Assembly (NCBI RefSeq): GCF_000194155.1
Contig: NZ_GL877880.1
Location: forward strand, 410,202-474,201
DNA length: 64,000 bases
Source of the DNA: Saccharopolyspora spinosa NRRL 18395
Lineage (GTDB): Bacteria; Actinomycetota; Actinomycetes; Mycobacteriales; Pseudonocardiaceae
Direction of reading: 5' to 3'
Part shown: one piece after another, positions 27,901 to 35,522 of the stretch
How the letters are laid out: each line of letters opens with the position of its first letter
Position numbering within the stretch: the first letter of the stretch is position 1
Program-made: the position numbers and the translations under genes
The notes under the pieces: generated by a model
What the model was told of the DNA's origin: nothing
Seen by the model: the letters and a program-made list of their open reading frames with translations, nothing else
The model's database searches: none

Positions 27901-28074
27901 GTCGCCGACGATGCGGAGGGGCTGGCGGAGGCGGCGGTCCGGCTGCTCACCGACGACGACGCCTGGCAGCGGCTGGCGGAGGCGGGCAAGGCGGGCATCG
28001 CGGCCCAGTTCGGCCCGGACGTCTCCCGAGCAGCCCTCGGTGACTTGCTCGCCACCACCGACTACGAGGCCTGA
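24913..28074 (+). CDS. Methyltransferase - coiled coil - GT2 - GT4 fusion glycosyltransferase
   Basis: A 1053-residue cytoplasmic protein from ATG 24913 (GAGG 6 bases upstream; GTG 24901 is in frame). Residues 35-190 are a SAM methyltransferase (RVLDLACGEGYGAALLAAEG, VIVCFEAIEHVEDHDA). Residues about 270-385 are a charged coiled coil. Residues 440-690 are a GT2 glycosyltransferase (VSVIVPVHGKWPYTRQCL, DxD-like NNDAEV, YYEDTDLAFAVRAAGY). Residues 800-1050 are a GT4-type glycosyltransferase (LLFVGSFDHPPNVDAVRW, RFGAGVKGKVGESLSVGVP). This architecture is seen in enzymes that build, and cap by methylation, cell-surface polysaccharides. Substrates are unknown. A hairpin follows the stop. Confidence 0.88.
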   Translation: MDKRLIDWTGERCVPWTDDVQVVYEHYHRYALAARFVRGKRVLDLACGEGYGAALLAAEGAEVVGVDIDPTTVGHAQHNYGSRDVSFQVGSITDPELLADAKPFDVIVCFEAIEHVEDHDAVLSLVRSRLVQGGLFLSSTPDMAVYSHEHGNDNPYHVKELTAKQYETLLEDAFRHVAVLKQNVTVGSLLTPADHGDPDTAIEGVRLQTIEERDGEWAVRQGVPHTYLLGIASDKHLPKLPAAALLTDADLTLIRRGGDVTPIIEQRDAAVADVAKLHELYQRSRVESEELKSAIGRLEELRKAEEQRADQSIREQAKLRAELDRVGGELHESQQSAERDAARIEWLRDTVARLEGRVADTERQAAELGAANAELAAQNSALVQRAVAKYRKVVERVAPRGTVRRDAYEIALGRKPGVPQAEEAVETGPLPVPHSDKPLVSVIVPVHGKWPYTRQCLRFLGGHVVSVPFEVIVVDDASPDDSAEKLAACEGVRLVRAERNLGFIGACNLGAEHARGEYLFFLNNDAEVTESWLDILMDTIRGDERIGLVGAKLVYPDGRLQECGGIVWSDGNGWNYGRNTEPGGAEFNVVRDVDYCSGAAILVRTDVFRQVGGFDTRYAPAYYEDTDLAFAVRAAGYRTVVQPKAVVVHHEGVSNGTDLSTGVKKHQELNRKVFVEKWADTLAAEHLPEASPRNLWLARQRGTRGHHGPIVLVKDHQVPRPDFDSGSVRIPTQLQQLGVTVLPEPELQQAFLHEAGSEISLALLSRPQVAWSLVEELRTGAPQAVIAYDTVDVHFLRLERQAEVAEQQDDPVRAEALRRKAFASRQMELGLTRSCDVTLVVSEAEQVLLRELVPDADVRVLSNVHEVDWSPVKPDGRKDLLFVGSFDHPPNVDAVRWAVREIMPLVREKCPDAVLHVVGSNPTDEVRELAGRGVQVHGWVAELEPQYAASRVTLAPLRFGAGVKGKVGESLSVGVPVVGTTVAIEGMHLVNGEHALVADDAEGLAEAAVRLLTDDDAWQRLAEAGKAGIAAQFGPDVSRAALGDLLATTDYEA

Positions 28075-28114
28075 TCCCGACACACCCCGGTGCGTCGGGC
28101 CCCGACACACCGAT

Positions 28115-28168
28115 CCCCCGCAATTTCAATGGAAATCGAAAGTCCGATTTCCATTGAAATTGCGGGGG
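28115..28168. terminator. 24-bp perfect stem between convergent genes (palindrome family)
   Basis: Arms 28115-28138 and 28145-28168 pair perfectly around a six-base loop; the core is CAATTTCAATGGAAATCG. It separates the plus-strand glycosyltransferase from the minus-strand gene ending at 28182 and can terminate both. It is a family member of the repeat at 21966. Confidence 0.8.
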
Positions 28169-28181
28169 ACGTCGGTTCGGG

Positions 28182-29546
28182 TCAGTCGCGGACCGTCGGC
28201 GGCAGGTGGTTGACCTGCTGGTCGAGCACCGACTTGAACGCCTCCTGCGCCGCCGCCTTGTGTTCCGACGAGCCGCTAACGTCGATGATGATCGCCCAGT
28301 TGTGCGCGACGTAGGCGGTGCGGAACGTGCCGCCGGTGTTGACCACCTTCACACCCTGGTAAGACAGTTTGTCCATTTCGGACAGTCCCTGCTGGGCGGC
28401 GAGGTACTTGTCGACCACGCCCTTGGCAGCGTCGGAGTTGGGCATCTGCAGCGCGAGCAGCGTCGTCCTCGCGGTCGTGCCCTCGGTGCCGTTGAACCAG
28501 CCGTCGACCAACCCGCCCTGGATCGCGGAGTTGAGCACCGTCTTCGGCTGCAGCAGGCCGCCCTTTGCACCCTGCAGGCTCGGCAGGTCCAGCGCCCCGC
28601 TCCACGGGTGCGCCGGGCCGGACACCGTGACCAGCGTCTCCTGCGAGCTGGCCGGCGGGTTCGCCTTCGGGGGCGGCGGCGCGGGCAGTTCCTTGGTCTG
28701 CACCGGGGGCGGCGTTGGCGCGGCGGTCGGCTCGGTCGGCGTGTTGCCGCTGCTGGAGGTGAAGTAGAGGATCCCGGCGACGATCACGCCGACCAGCAGC
28801 ACGCCGCCGATGGACAGCCCGGCGATCAGCTTGCCCTTGCCGGATTTGCTCGCGGACTCGAACACCTCGGGGCCTTGGCGCATCCACGACGCGTCGCCGT
28901 GGTCCGGCGTCCCCGGCAGGTCATCGCCCCAGGGCGTGCCGGTGCTTTCGACGGCGCTCCAACCCTCCTGCGGCCCCCACTGCGGCTGCGGCGGCTGCTG
29001 AACCTGGGCCCACTGCGGCTGCTGGCCGAGGTTTACGACCTGGGTGCTCTCGGAGTCACTCGGCGGCTGGGCCTGCGGCTGCTGCTGCAAAAGCGGGTTG
29101 AGCACGACCTGCGTTGCATCTTCGGCCGCACGACCTTGTTGCGGCGGCTGCTGCTGCGGGGTGACCTGAGAGGCAGCGTCTCCCCAGCTGAACGCCGGCG
29201 GGAACGGGTTGGGCTGGTGCGGTGCCTGCTGCTGGGGGAATCCGCCGGACTGCGGGCCTGTTTGCGGTTGCTGCTGCGGGAATCCGCCCGAGGAAGGCCC
29301 CACCTGCGGTTGTTGCTGCGGGAATCCGCCGGCCGGCGGCCCTGCCTGCGGCTGCTGCTGCGGGAACTCGCCGGATGGCGTGCTCGCCTGCGGCTGTTGC
29401 TGCGGGAATCCGCCCGAGGAAGGCCCGTTCTGTCCGTTCTGGGCCCGACCGAGCACGGCGTCTCGCCGCTGGCGGTACTCCTCAGCGGAAATCCGCCCCG
29501 CCGCGAGTTCGGCGTCGAGATTCTGCAGCTCGTCTTGCCAGGTCAC
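28182..29546 (-). CDS. Q/P-rich single-pass membrane protein with SHOCT-like N-terminus
   Basis: A 454-residue protein from GTG 29546. Residues 1-30 (DELQNLDAELAAGRISAEEY) resemble a SHOCT-type short domain. Residues 40-200 are low complexity, with five repeats of GGFPQQQPQ-type units separated by GPSS/GPQS and later Gln-rich linkers. One membrane helix lies near 240-262 (LIAGLSIGGVLLVGVIVAGI). The outside domain (about 300-454) is alpha/beta (WSGALDLPSLQGAKGGLLQ, NWAIIIDVSGSSEHKAA) and recalls extracellular sensor or lipoprotein domains of actinomycetes. Type II topology, N-terminus inside. No enzyme motif; function unknown. Confidence 0.75.
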   Translation of the reverse strand: MTWQDELQNLDAELAAGRISAEEYRQRRDAVLGRAQNGQNGPSSGGFPQQQPQASTPSGEFPQQQPQAGPPAGGFPQQQPQVGPSSGGFPQQQPQTGPQSGGFPQQQAPHQPNPFPPAFSWGDAASQVTPQQQPPQQGRAAEDATQVVLNPLLQQQPQAQPPSDSESTQVVNLGQQPQWAQVQQPPQPQWGPQEGWSAVESTGTPWGDDLPGTPDHGDASWMRQGPEVFESASKSGKGKLIAGLSIGGVLLVGVIVAGILYFTSSSGNTPTEPTAAPTPPPVQTKELPAPPPPKANPPASSQETLVTVSGPAHPWSGALDLPSLQGAKGGLLQPKTVLNSAIQGGLVDGWFNGTEGTTARTTLLALQMPNSDAAKGVVDKYLAAQQGLSEMDKLSYQGVKVVNTGGTFRTAYVAHNWAIIIDVSGSSEHKAAAQEAFKSVLDQQVNHLPPTVRD

Positions 29547-29759
29547 CGATGCGCCCTTCCCGGTTTTGCGAACGCCCCCAATTGTGATCGACCGCCATTC
29601 TGGCACCCGCAAGGGGGAACGGGGGGCACCGGCCGGATAACGATCCGACTCGGAGTCTGGCCGGAGCGGGCTACGAGAAGGTAATGGGTCCACAACCATG
29701 ATGTCCCGGGCTAGGCTACCCAGCGTTGACTTCTCCGGCCGGGGACATGACTTGATGGG

Positions 29760-31610
29760 GTGATCTGGGTGGGTGACGCGCGGGTCGTCCACACTCACCC
29801 AGAGTGGTTCGCCGAGCCTAACCACGGGTTCGCCTGGATCCGCATGATCGGCGCGCTCGCGGTCGTTTACGGGCACAGTTCGCCGCTGGCCGGAACAGGC
29901 GACCTGTTCCCGTCGGACTGGCCGGTGCAGCCCGACGAGGGCGTCCTGATGGGCTTCTTCGCGATGAGCGGCTTCCAGATCACAGAGAGCTGGATCCGAG
30001 ATCCCCACCCGGGCAGGTTCGCCGCGAAGCGCATCCTGCGGCTGTGGCCGCCGATGCTCACGGTTTCGCTGATTATGTCGCTGATCATCGGCCCGATGAT
30101 CACCTCCATGTCCGCCAGCGACTACTTCGCGGCCAACGGCACCTGGGGTTACGTCGTCAACAACGCGGGTCTGCTCACGCTCAAGCACGAGCTGCCGGGC
30201 GTGTTCGTGGACAACCCGTGGCCGAACGCGGTGAACGGGTCGTTGTGGACGCTGCCGATGGAGCTGCTGGCCTACGCCGCCCTTTACGCGTTGCTGCTGC
30301 TCGGCGCCGGGAAGCACAAGTACCGCTGGCTGGCGGTCGTGGCGCTGATCGGGATCATCACGTGGGACCGGTACCTGGAGGAGCTGCCGGGCTCGGAGTC
30401 GGCGGGCTCGTTCCTCAGCGTGCCGGTCGAGTCGCTGGTGGCGTTCCTGGTGGCCTTCGCCTTCGGCGTGGTCCTCAACCTGTACCGGATCCCGCTTTCG
30501 CCGCTGGCGGCCAGCGGCGGCCTGGTGCTGCTGGTGCTGATGCCCAACAGCACCACCGGGTCGTTCTGGATGGCGTTTGCGGTCAGCTACGCGGTGGTCG
30601 TGACCGGGCACTTCTGGCCGTCGCGGCTGACGGTGCCGGGCGTGTGGGTCAACGGCAGCTATGGCGTGTACGTATGGGGTTTCCCGATCCAGCAGTTGCT
30701 GGCGATGGCCGGGATCCGCAACCAGTGGTTGATGCTGATCTGCGCCGCCCCGCTGACCTACTGCGTCGGCACGCTTTCGTGGAAGTTCATCGAAGAACCG
30801 ACGATGAAGCTGCGCCACTACCTCACCCCGGCGCCGAAGAAGAAGGAACCCGAGCGTGCGGAGGACGACCTCGACGAGCTGGAAGACCTCTACGATTCCG
30901 GGGATCCGGACGACTTCGACGACCTGGAACCGGACGACCCGGACGAACGGGATGACGACCGGGCGGCGCGCTTCGACGATCCGGACGAGCCCCGAGCGGC
31001 GCGCGAGGCGACAACCATGCGCCGACCGCCGCCCCGCCCACCGGCACCCAACCGAGACGGCGCCGCCCAGGAACTCCCTACCAAGCTGACCCCGGCCCGC
31101 CCGGGGGCGGACCAGGCCCGCCCGGCACGTCCGCTCCGCCGCCCCACCGCTGCGCCCACCGGCACCCAACGCCCCACCGCCGCACCGAGCGGCGCCCCGC
31201 GCAACGGCGCCCCACCGAACGACATTCCGCGCAACGGTGTCTCGCCGAACGGCACACCGGTCAACCACAACCGCGTTAACGGCGCGCCTCGGCACGGCAG
31301 CGCTGACGGCCCGAACGCGGCCCGGCTCAACGGGCTTCCCATGAACGGCACGGAGCCGCCGCACGGTCGGCCGTCCGCCCACCCCAGCCGCTTGGCCGAG
31401 CAGCGGCCGGTCGGCCCGCCCGCTGTGCCGTCTGAGGACTCGGTGCTGGCGAAGCGGCTGTCCGGGGACTTGGACTTGGATCTGGACCAGACCTCCGTGG
31501 ACCGCCCGGCCGTTCGCCGCACCGGTGGTCGGCACGCCCGCCCGGAACCGCCGCCGACGCCGGAGGAGGAGACCCGGCCGGTCCGTCCCAAGCGGCAGGA
31601 CTGCCCGTAG
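29760..31610 (+). CDS. Acyltransferase 3 family membrane protein with long disordered tail
   Basis: A 616-residue protein. Residues 25-360 hold about ten membrane helices of the OafA/YrhL acyltransferase 3 family, which O-acetylates or O-acylates surface sugars. Visible motifs are MIGALAVVYGHSSPLAGTG (catalytic His region), FFAMSGFQITESW and FAAKRILRLWPPML. Residues 360-616 are a cytoplasmic, acidic-then-Pro/Asn-rich disordered tail (DDLDELEDLYDSGDPDDFD, then NGAPPNDIPRNG-like repeats) that is unusual for the family. GTG 29760 is used; GTG 29769 is also possible. It is near the glycosyltransferase and likely modifies surface glycans. Confidence 0.87.
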   Translation: MIWVGDARVVHTHPEWFAEPNHGFAWIRMIGALAVVYGHSSPLAGTGDLFPSDWPVQPDEGVLMGFFAMSGFQITESWIRDPHPGRFAAKRILRLWPPMLTVSLIMSLIIGPMITSMSASDYFAANGTWGYVVNNAGLLTLKHELPGVFVDNPWPNAVNGSLWTLPMELLAYAALYALLLLGAGKHKYRWLAVVALIGIITWDRYLEELPGSESAGSFLSVPVESLVAFLVAFAFGVVLNLYRIPLSPLAASGGLVLLVLMPNSTTGSFWMAFAVSYAVVVTGHFWPSRLTVPGVWVNGSYGVYVWGFPIQQLLAMAGIRNQWLMLICAAPLTYCVGTLSWKFIEEPTMKLRHYLTPAPKKKEPERAEDDLDELEDLYDSGDPDDFDDLEPDDPDERDDDRAARFDDPDEPRAAREATTMRRPPPRPPAPNRDGAAQELPTKLTPARPGADQARPARPLRRPTAAPTGTQRPTAAPSGAPRNGAPPNDIPRNGVSPNGTPVNHNRVNGAPRHGSADGPNAARLNGLPMNGTEPPHGRPSAHPSRLAEQRPVGPPAVPSEDSVLAKRLSGDLDLDLDQTSVDRPAVRRTGGRHARPEPPPTPEEETRPVRPKRQDCP

Positions 31611-31631
31611 CGCACGCGTACCCTCGGGTGC

Positions 31632-32300
31632 ATGGCGCTTTTCGGTGACAAGACCAGGCTGATCGACCCGGCCGAGGCCTTGCCGGGCCGCTCCACCCCG
31701 CTCCCGGTGGCGGAGTCGCACGCGGTGTTCCCGGACCGGCGCATCATGCCGCCGTTCCCGGAGGGCTACGCCACCGCGGTGGTCGGCATGGGCTGCTTCT
31801 GGGGAGCGGAGCGCACTTTCTGGCGCACCGAGGGCGTGTGGTCGACGGCGGTTGGCTACGCCGGCGGCTTCACCCCGAACCCGACGTACGAAGAGGTGTG
31901 CTCGGGCTTGACCGGCCACACCGAGGCCGTCCTGGTGGTCTTCGACCCGGCCGCGATCAGCTACCAGCAGGTCTTGAAGGTCTTCTGGGAGAACCACGAC
32001 CCGACCCAGGGCATGCGCCAGGGCAACGACATCGGCACCCAGTACCGCTCGGCGATCTACTACGCGGACGACCAGCAGAAAACCGAAGCGGAAGCGAGCG
32101 CGCAAGCCTTCCAGAAGGCCTTGACCGAAGCGGGTCTGGGCCAGATCACGACGGAGATTGCACCGCTGAGGACCTTCTACTACGCGGAGACGTACCACCA
32201 GCAGTACCTGTCGGAGGCCAAGAACCCGAACGGCTACTGCGGCCTCGGTGGCACCGGGGTCTCCTGCCCGATCGGCCTGGGCGTCCCGGGCGAGGGCTGA
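31632..32300 (+). CDS. msrA: Peptide-methionine (S)-S-oxide reductase
   Basis: A 222-residue enzyme that repairs oxidised methionine in proteins. The catalytic cysteine is in [13 protein letters not shown]; downstream [26 protein letters not shown] and the Cys-containing C-terminus [16 protein letters not shown] provide the recycling cysteines. Length matches the longer actinobacterial form. It starts 22 bases after the acyltransferase stop and may be co-transcribed. A strong hairpin follows. Confidence 0.95.
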   Translation: MALFGDKTRLIDPAEALPGRSTPLPVAESHAVFPDRRIMPPFPEGYATAVVGMGCFWGAERTFWRTEGVWSTAVGYAGGFTPNPTYEEVCSGLTGHTEAVLVVFDPAAISYQQVLKVFWENHDPTQGMRQGNDIGTQYRSAIYYADDQQKTEAEASAQAFQKALTEAGLGQITTEIAPLRTFYYAETYHQQYLSEAKNPNGYCGLGGTGVSCPIGLGVPGEG

Positions 32301-32320
32301 GCACGGTCACGATGGACGAG

Positions 32321-32358
32321 GACGGGGTCCGTGCCGGTTGGTCGGCACGGGCCCCGTC
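32321..32358. terminator. Bidirectional terminator between msrA and a minus-strand gene
   Basis: GACGGGGTCCGTGCC and GGCACGGGCCCCGTC pair with a single mismatch around an 8-base loop. It sits 20 bases after the msrA stop and 37 bases beyond the stop of the convergent gene. Confidence 0.75.
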
Positions 32359-32394
32359 CTGATGGTTTCCCGAATAGCCGCTCCGGCGTGCCGT

Positions 32395-32646
32395 TCAGCC
32401 GTCCTGGCCTTGAGCGTCCTGGCCCTGGGCGTGGGTTTGCGCGGGGCTGTCGTCGTCGGAGTGCGCCACCGAGGATGCCGAGGCGCCCTCCTCGGATGTC
32501 CCGTTCTGCCCGGATGTGGCGTTCTGGCTGGTCATCTGCTGCAGGAGCGAGGCGGGATCGAAGGGCGCTTCCTTGGCCGCGGCGATTCCGGCGGAACCCA
32601 GTCCGCACAACCCCGTGAACAGCACCCCGACGATGAAACGACGCAT
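32395..32646 (-). CDS. Small secreted Ser/Gln/Asp-rich protein
   Basis: An 83-residue protein with a clear signal peptide (FIVGVLFTGLCGLGSAGIAA) and probable cleavage near residue 23. The mature part is a 60-residue acidic, low-complexity chain (SQNATSGQNGTSEEG, DDDSPAQTHAQGQ). GGAGG lies 7 bases before ATG 32646. No domain is recognised; it may be a wall-associated or sensor peptide. Small exported proteins of this type are poorly conserved. Confidence 0.65.
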   Translation of the reverse strand: MRRFIVGVLFTGLCGLGSAGIAAAKEAPFDPASLLQQMTSQNATSGQNGTSEEGASASSVAHSDDDSPAQTHAQGQDAQGQDG

Positions 32647-32906
32647 GGAACTACCTCCGTGGACGAAGTGGACGATGCCGCACAGGAGAAGATCACATTG
32701 GCCGAAAACCCGCTTCCCGTATCACCTCAAAGAAGCCAGCGGTTCCCGACTTCGAGCGAAGCCGGAAGAAGAACCCCACCTGATCAAGTGACCGGGCGCA
32801 AAACCTGACCACAGGCCGGCAAAATCCGATCAAATCCGACCAAACGCCGCCTGATCAGCGGCAACACCAACTTGCAAGGCCCCGGCAAAACAAGAACCAT
32901 CAACGC

Positions 32907-33116
32907 ATGGCGGACCACGTGTACCGAGTAACAGAAGTAGTGGGCACATCAACGAAAGGAGTGGACGACGCAATAAAAAAGGCGATCGGCAGGGCCTCCC
33001 AAACACTGAGGAACATTGACTGGTTCGAGGTCGAAAACGTAAGGGGCCACGTGGAGAACAACGAACTGGCCCACTATCAAGTAACCCTGAAAATAGGCTT
33101 CCGCCTAGAATCCTAA
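32907..33116 (+). CDS. Dodecin family flavin-binding protein
   Basis: A 69-residue protein matching dodecins: MADHVYRVTEVVGTSTKGVD, then DDAIKKAIGRASQTLRNIDW with the conserved Trp that stacks on flavin, and HYQVTLKIGFRLES. Dodecins form hollow dodecamers that bind FMN, riboflavin or CoA and protect against free-flavin damage. Codon use is odd for the window, with many A- and T-ending codons, and the flanking DNA (32680-33130) is also less GC-rich; this may indicate transfer from elsewhere. No ribosome site is obvious. Confidence 0.88.
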   Translation: MADHVYRVTEVVGTSTKGVDDAIKKAIGRASQTLRNIDWFEVENVRGHVENNELAHYQVTLKIGFRLES

Positions 33117-33362
33117 AACCCAAACCAACCAACAGCTAAAGGCTGGAGACCAGCGCCCCACCCACGACGCGTGGGGGGCGGCACCAACGATGTCAAGCGA
33201 CCGGACGGGCTGCTGGTCGCTGAGCAGCCCGGGGAACCCTCCCCAGCAGAGAGCCAACGAAACCGGAACACCGCTCCGTAGGGGGTGCGGGGAGTCGTTC
33301 CTCCCAAGAAAATGGCAAAGGAGCCAAGGTCGAACGAAGTCGACAGAGGCTCCCAGCTCTGA

Positions 33363-33434
33363 GCGGATGACGGGACTCGAACCCGCGACCCTCACCTTGG
33401 CAAGGTGATGCGCTACCAGCTGCGCTACATCCGC
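33363..33434 (-). tRNA. tRNA-Gly (GCC)
   Basis: The minus strand folds as a complete cloverleaf of 72 bases: acceptor GCGGATG/CATCCGC, D arm with AGCTGGTA, anticodon arm TCACC-TTGCCAA-GGTGA with anticodon GCC, T arm GCGGG-TTCGAAT-CCCGT. CCA is not encoded. I see no integration remnants at its 3' end. Confidence 0.97.
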
Positions 33435-33505
33435 GTATTCAGCGCCCTCTCGGGCTGTTGGTAACTACTTTAGCCCATTGTTCCGGGCCCGTTCACCGGG
33501 GGGCC

Positions 33506-33916
33506 CTATCGGGTTGGGGAGGAGACCGCGCGGGTCGGGGTGATGCGCAGCAGGACGCGGTGTTCTTCCTGCATGGCCTGGCGATACGCGGCCCAGTCCT
33601 CGTGTTCGCCGGAGATGCTGCGGTAGTACTCCTCCAGTAGGGGGAACGCGGCGGGGAGCTCGACGATCTCGACGATGCCTTCGACCTGGATCCAGCGGCC
33701 GAAGAACTGGTCTGGCAGGACGCACAGCCACGCGCGGGGGTCACGGCGCAGGTTGCGCACCTTGGCCGCGCCAGCGACAGTGCTGACAGTGACGTGTCCG
33801 GCGCTGTCCGTGGTGGTCAGCACCGGTGTCATCTGGGGTGTGCCGTCGGCGCGGAGCGTGCTGAGCACGGCGCGGTGCTGGTTGCCGATCACTTCGCGGG
33901 CTTCGTCGAGATCCAC
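33506..33916 (-). CDS. PPOX-class (F420- or FMN-dependent) oxidoreductase
   Basis: A 136-residue split-barrel protein of the pyridoxamine 5'-phosphate oxidase-like class (HRAVLSTLRADGTPQMTPVL, KVRNLRRDPRAWLCVLPD, WIQVEGIVEIVE). This size and pattern is typical of actinobacterial F420- or flavin-binding members that reduce or bind unknown substrates; which cofactor is used cannot be told here. Monocistronic, about 70 bases from the tRNA gene and divergent from the sigma-factor gene. Confidence 0.87.
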   Translation of the reverse strand: MDLDEAREVIGNQHRAVLSTLRADGTPQMTPVLTTTDSAGHVTVSTVAGAAKVRNLRRDPRAWLCVLPDQFFGRWIQVEGIVEIVELPAAFPLLEEYYRSISGEHEDWAAYRQAMQEEHRVLLRITPTRAVSSPTR

Positions 33917-34023
33917 TGCGACCTCCGTGCGGTGACTGGTGACAGCCGTGGTCCGGGGGGTCCACGGTAGCGATTGCGCTGGTCGCGCGATATTTCGCCG
34001 CGGCTGGTCGTTGGGGGGAGTTC

Positions 34024-34620
34024 ATGGGGATGGGTGAGGATGCCGTCGGGGGGCCGTTGCCGGACGACCGGGTGCTGCTGGCGCGGTTGCGGGCGGGAGA
34101 TGATCTCGCTTATGGCGATCTGTACCGGCGGCACGCGCCTGCGGTGCGGCGGTTCGCCTTGAGCATGCCGCAGCCCGGGATCGACGTCGACGACGTGGTC
34201 GCCGAGGTGTTCTTGCGCACATTGCGCGCGGTTCGGACCGGGCACGGGCCGCGCGATGCGATTCGCACCTACTTGTCGACGGTGGTGCGCCGGTTGCTGT
34301 GGGAGTGGGCGGCGGCTCGCCGGGACGAGCTGATGAACGCCGATGAGCTGGGCGAGCACGCGCCGCGCCAGCGCGATCACCAGTCCGTGCAGGCTGAGGG
34401 GGAGTTGCTGGCCCGCGCGTTCCACCGGCTGCCCGTGCGTTGGCGGGAGGTGCTGTGGTGGACCGAGGTGGAGGGGCATCGGCCGGCCAGCCTCGCCGGT
34501 CAGCTGGGGCTGACCCCGAACGCGACGGCGGTGTTGGCGCATCGGGCGCGCCGCGGGTTGCGGGAGGCTTACCAGCAGGCGGCGGAGCTGCCGGTCGTAG
34601 GCTGTTTGCGTCACGCTTGA
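34024..34620 (+). CDS. ECF-type RNA polymerase sigma factor
   Basis: A 198-residue sigma-70 family protein. Region 2 spans about 20-90 (DLAYGDLYRRHAPAVRRFAL, DDVVAEVFLRTLRAVRTG); region 4 spans 130-185 with the helix-turn-helix RPASLAGQLGLTPNATAVL. GGGGGAG is 5 bases before ATG 34024. ECF factors usually have an anti-sigma partner; here the next gene at 34805 is a small membrane protein that could play that part but has no recognised anti-sigma motif and starts 184 bases later. Confidence 0.88.
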   Translation: MGMGEDAVGGPLPDDRVLLARLRAGDDLAYGDLYRRHAPAVRRFALSMPQPGIDVDDVVAEVFLRTLRAVRTGHGPRDAIRTYLSTVVRRLLWEWAAARRDELMNADELGEHAPRQRDHQSVQAEGELLARAFHRLPVRWREVLWWTEVEGHRPASLAGQLGLTPNATAVLAHRARRGLREAYQQAAELPVVGCLRHA

Positions 34621-34804
34621 CGAGGCAGGTTCGGGGGTTGGCCGGACGCCGCTCATGATCGACAATGGGACCGTTCGGGCTCGACTATCACCCGTCGGGC
34701 CCATGACGCACGCGGTACCGTTGCTCCACGCTCGGTGACCGACGGGGTTCGAGTGGCGAGACGATGTTCCGAAGCGACCAGCCCGGGTGGGCGGGGAGGC
34801 GACG

Positions 34805-35242
34805 ATGAACCGGGTGGTGCGGGGTTCCGACGGCCGGGAGTGGACGATCAAGGCGAGCCTTGAGTGGTCCAACCCGATCGCGGCGGACGAGTTCGAGCAC
34901 GACGTCAACGGGGGGTCGGCACCCGCGATCCTGATGGGCGCGGTGTTCCTGTTCCTGGTCGTGATGTTCGTGGTTTGGACACCGGAAGAGGTGACCGTGC
35001 CGAATTGGCTGATCTTGCTGCTGATCGCGGGCGTGCTGTTCTTCCCGGTCCGCTGGGTGCTGCGGCGCCCGTGGACGGTCACTGCGGCCACCCCCGGCGA
35101 CCACGACGAGAACCCGCCGGAGACCTGGGTGGGCGTGGTGCGCGGTTTCTTCGACGTGCGCCAGGAGATCTCCTCGGTGGCCCGGCACATTGAGCTGTAT
35201 GCGGAGCCGGACATGAACGGCGGTCTGCAGCCGGTGGAGTAG
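34805..35242 (+). CDS. Two-helix membrane protein of unknown function
   Basis: A 145-residue protein from ATG 34805, with GGGGAGG 6 bases upstream. Residues 1-40 are soluble (VVRGSDGREWTIKASLEW), then two membrane helices (APAILMGAVFLFLVVMFVV and LILLLIAGVLFFPVRWVL) joined by a short loop, and a soluble C-terminus of 60 residues. Similar proteins occur widely in actinomycetes without a defined role. It follows the ECF sigma factor, but the gap makes co-regulation uncertain. Confidence 0.7.
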   Translation: MNRVVRGSDGREWTIKASLEWSNPIAADEFEHDVNGGSAPAILMGAVFLFLVVMFVVWTPEEVTVPNWLILLLIAGVLFFPVRWVLRRPWTVTAATPGDHDENPPETWVGVVRGFFDVRQEISSVARHIELYAEPDMNGGLQPVE

Positions 35243-35414
35243 CGATTTAAATGAGCGTCTTCAACCTCTTCTCGCGTTGCGGTGCGACTAGCGGAACCTC
35301 GGCGGCGGTGCAAGCTGCGAGGGTCGGTTAAAGGCGGTTATGCCGCTTGCGCAGCCCCAGGACCGTGGGGCATCCAGCGTTCGCGGCTGCGGGTCGGCCA
35401 GGATGAAAACGGCT

Positions 35415-35444
35415 CAATGGGAATCGGCACGCCGATTCCCATTG
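35415..35444. repeat. Palindromic repeat, CAATGGGAATCGGC arms
   Basis: Perfect inverted repeat: CAATGGGAATCGGC at 35415-35428 and its complement at 35431-35444, separated by two bases. It is a variant of the palindrome family. An adjacent 18-base string (TCGGCCAGGATGAAAACG, 35394-35411) recurs at 51680-51697, also close to a palindrome of the family. Confidence 0.65.
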
Positions 35445-35461
35445 AAATCGCCGGGGTGGTC

Positions 35462-35481
35462 GGCACACTGGACCGGTGCCG
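35462..35481 (+). repeat. Left 20-bp direct repeat, candidate attL
   Basis: GGCACACTGGACCGGTGCCG is identical to 38432-38451, where it spans the start codon of the Fpg/Nei gene. The left copy ends GTG CCG TAG, so it carries only the first two codons of that gene. Two exact 20-base copies 2970 bases apart around decayed mobile-type genes suggest att sites. Confidence 0.55.
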
Positions 35482-35522
35482 TAGAGCATCTGACCTGCGG
35501 TTTTTCGGATTCAGATGGTTGA

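Noticed and set aside
29547-32198. Long minus-strand upstream extension of the Q/P-rich gene
   Set aside because: The extension lies opposite the acyltransferase and msrA genes and reads as shadow sequence; the true start is GTG 29546.
33117-33362. Small genes in the gap before the tRNA
   Set aside because: Short frames of 60-96 codons on both strands lack ribosome sites and have no motif; the DNA has only minor hairpins.
33363-33434. tRNA-Gly as attachment site of the 35-38 kb element
   Set aside because: No copy of the tRNA 3' end appears at the other end of the region; the 20-bp repeat at the glycosylase gene is the better candidate.
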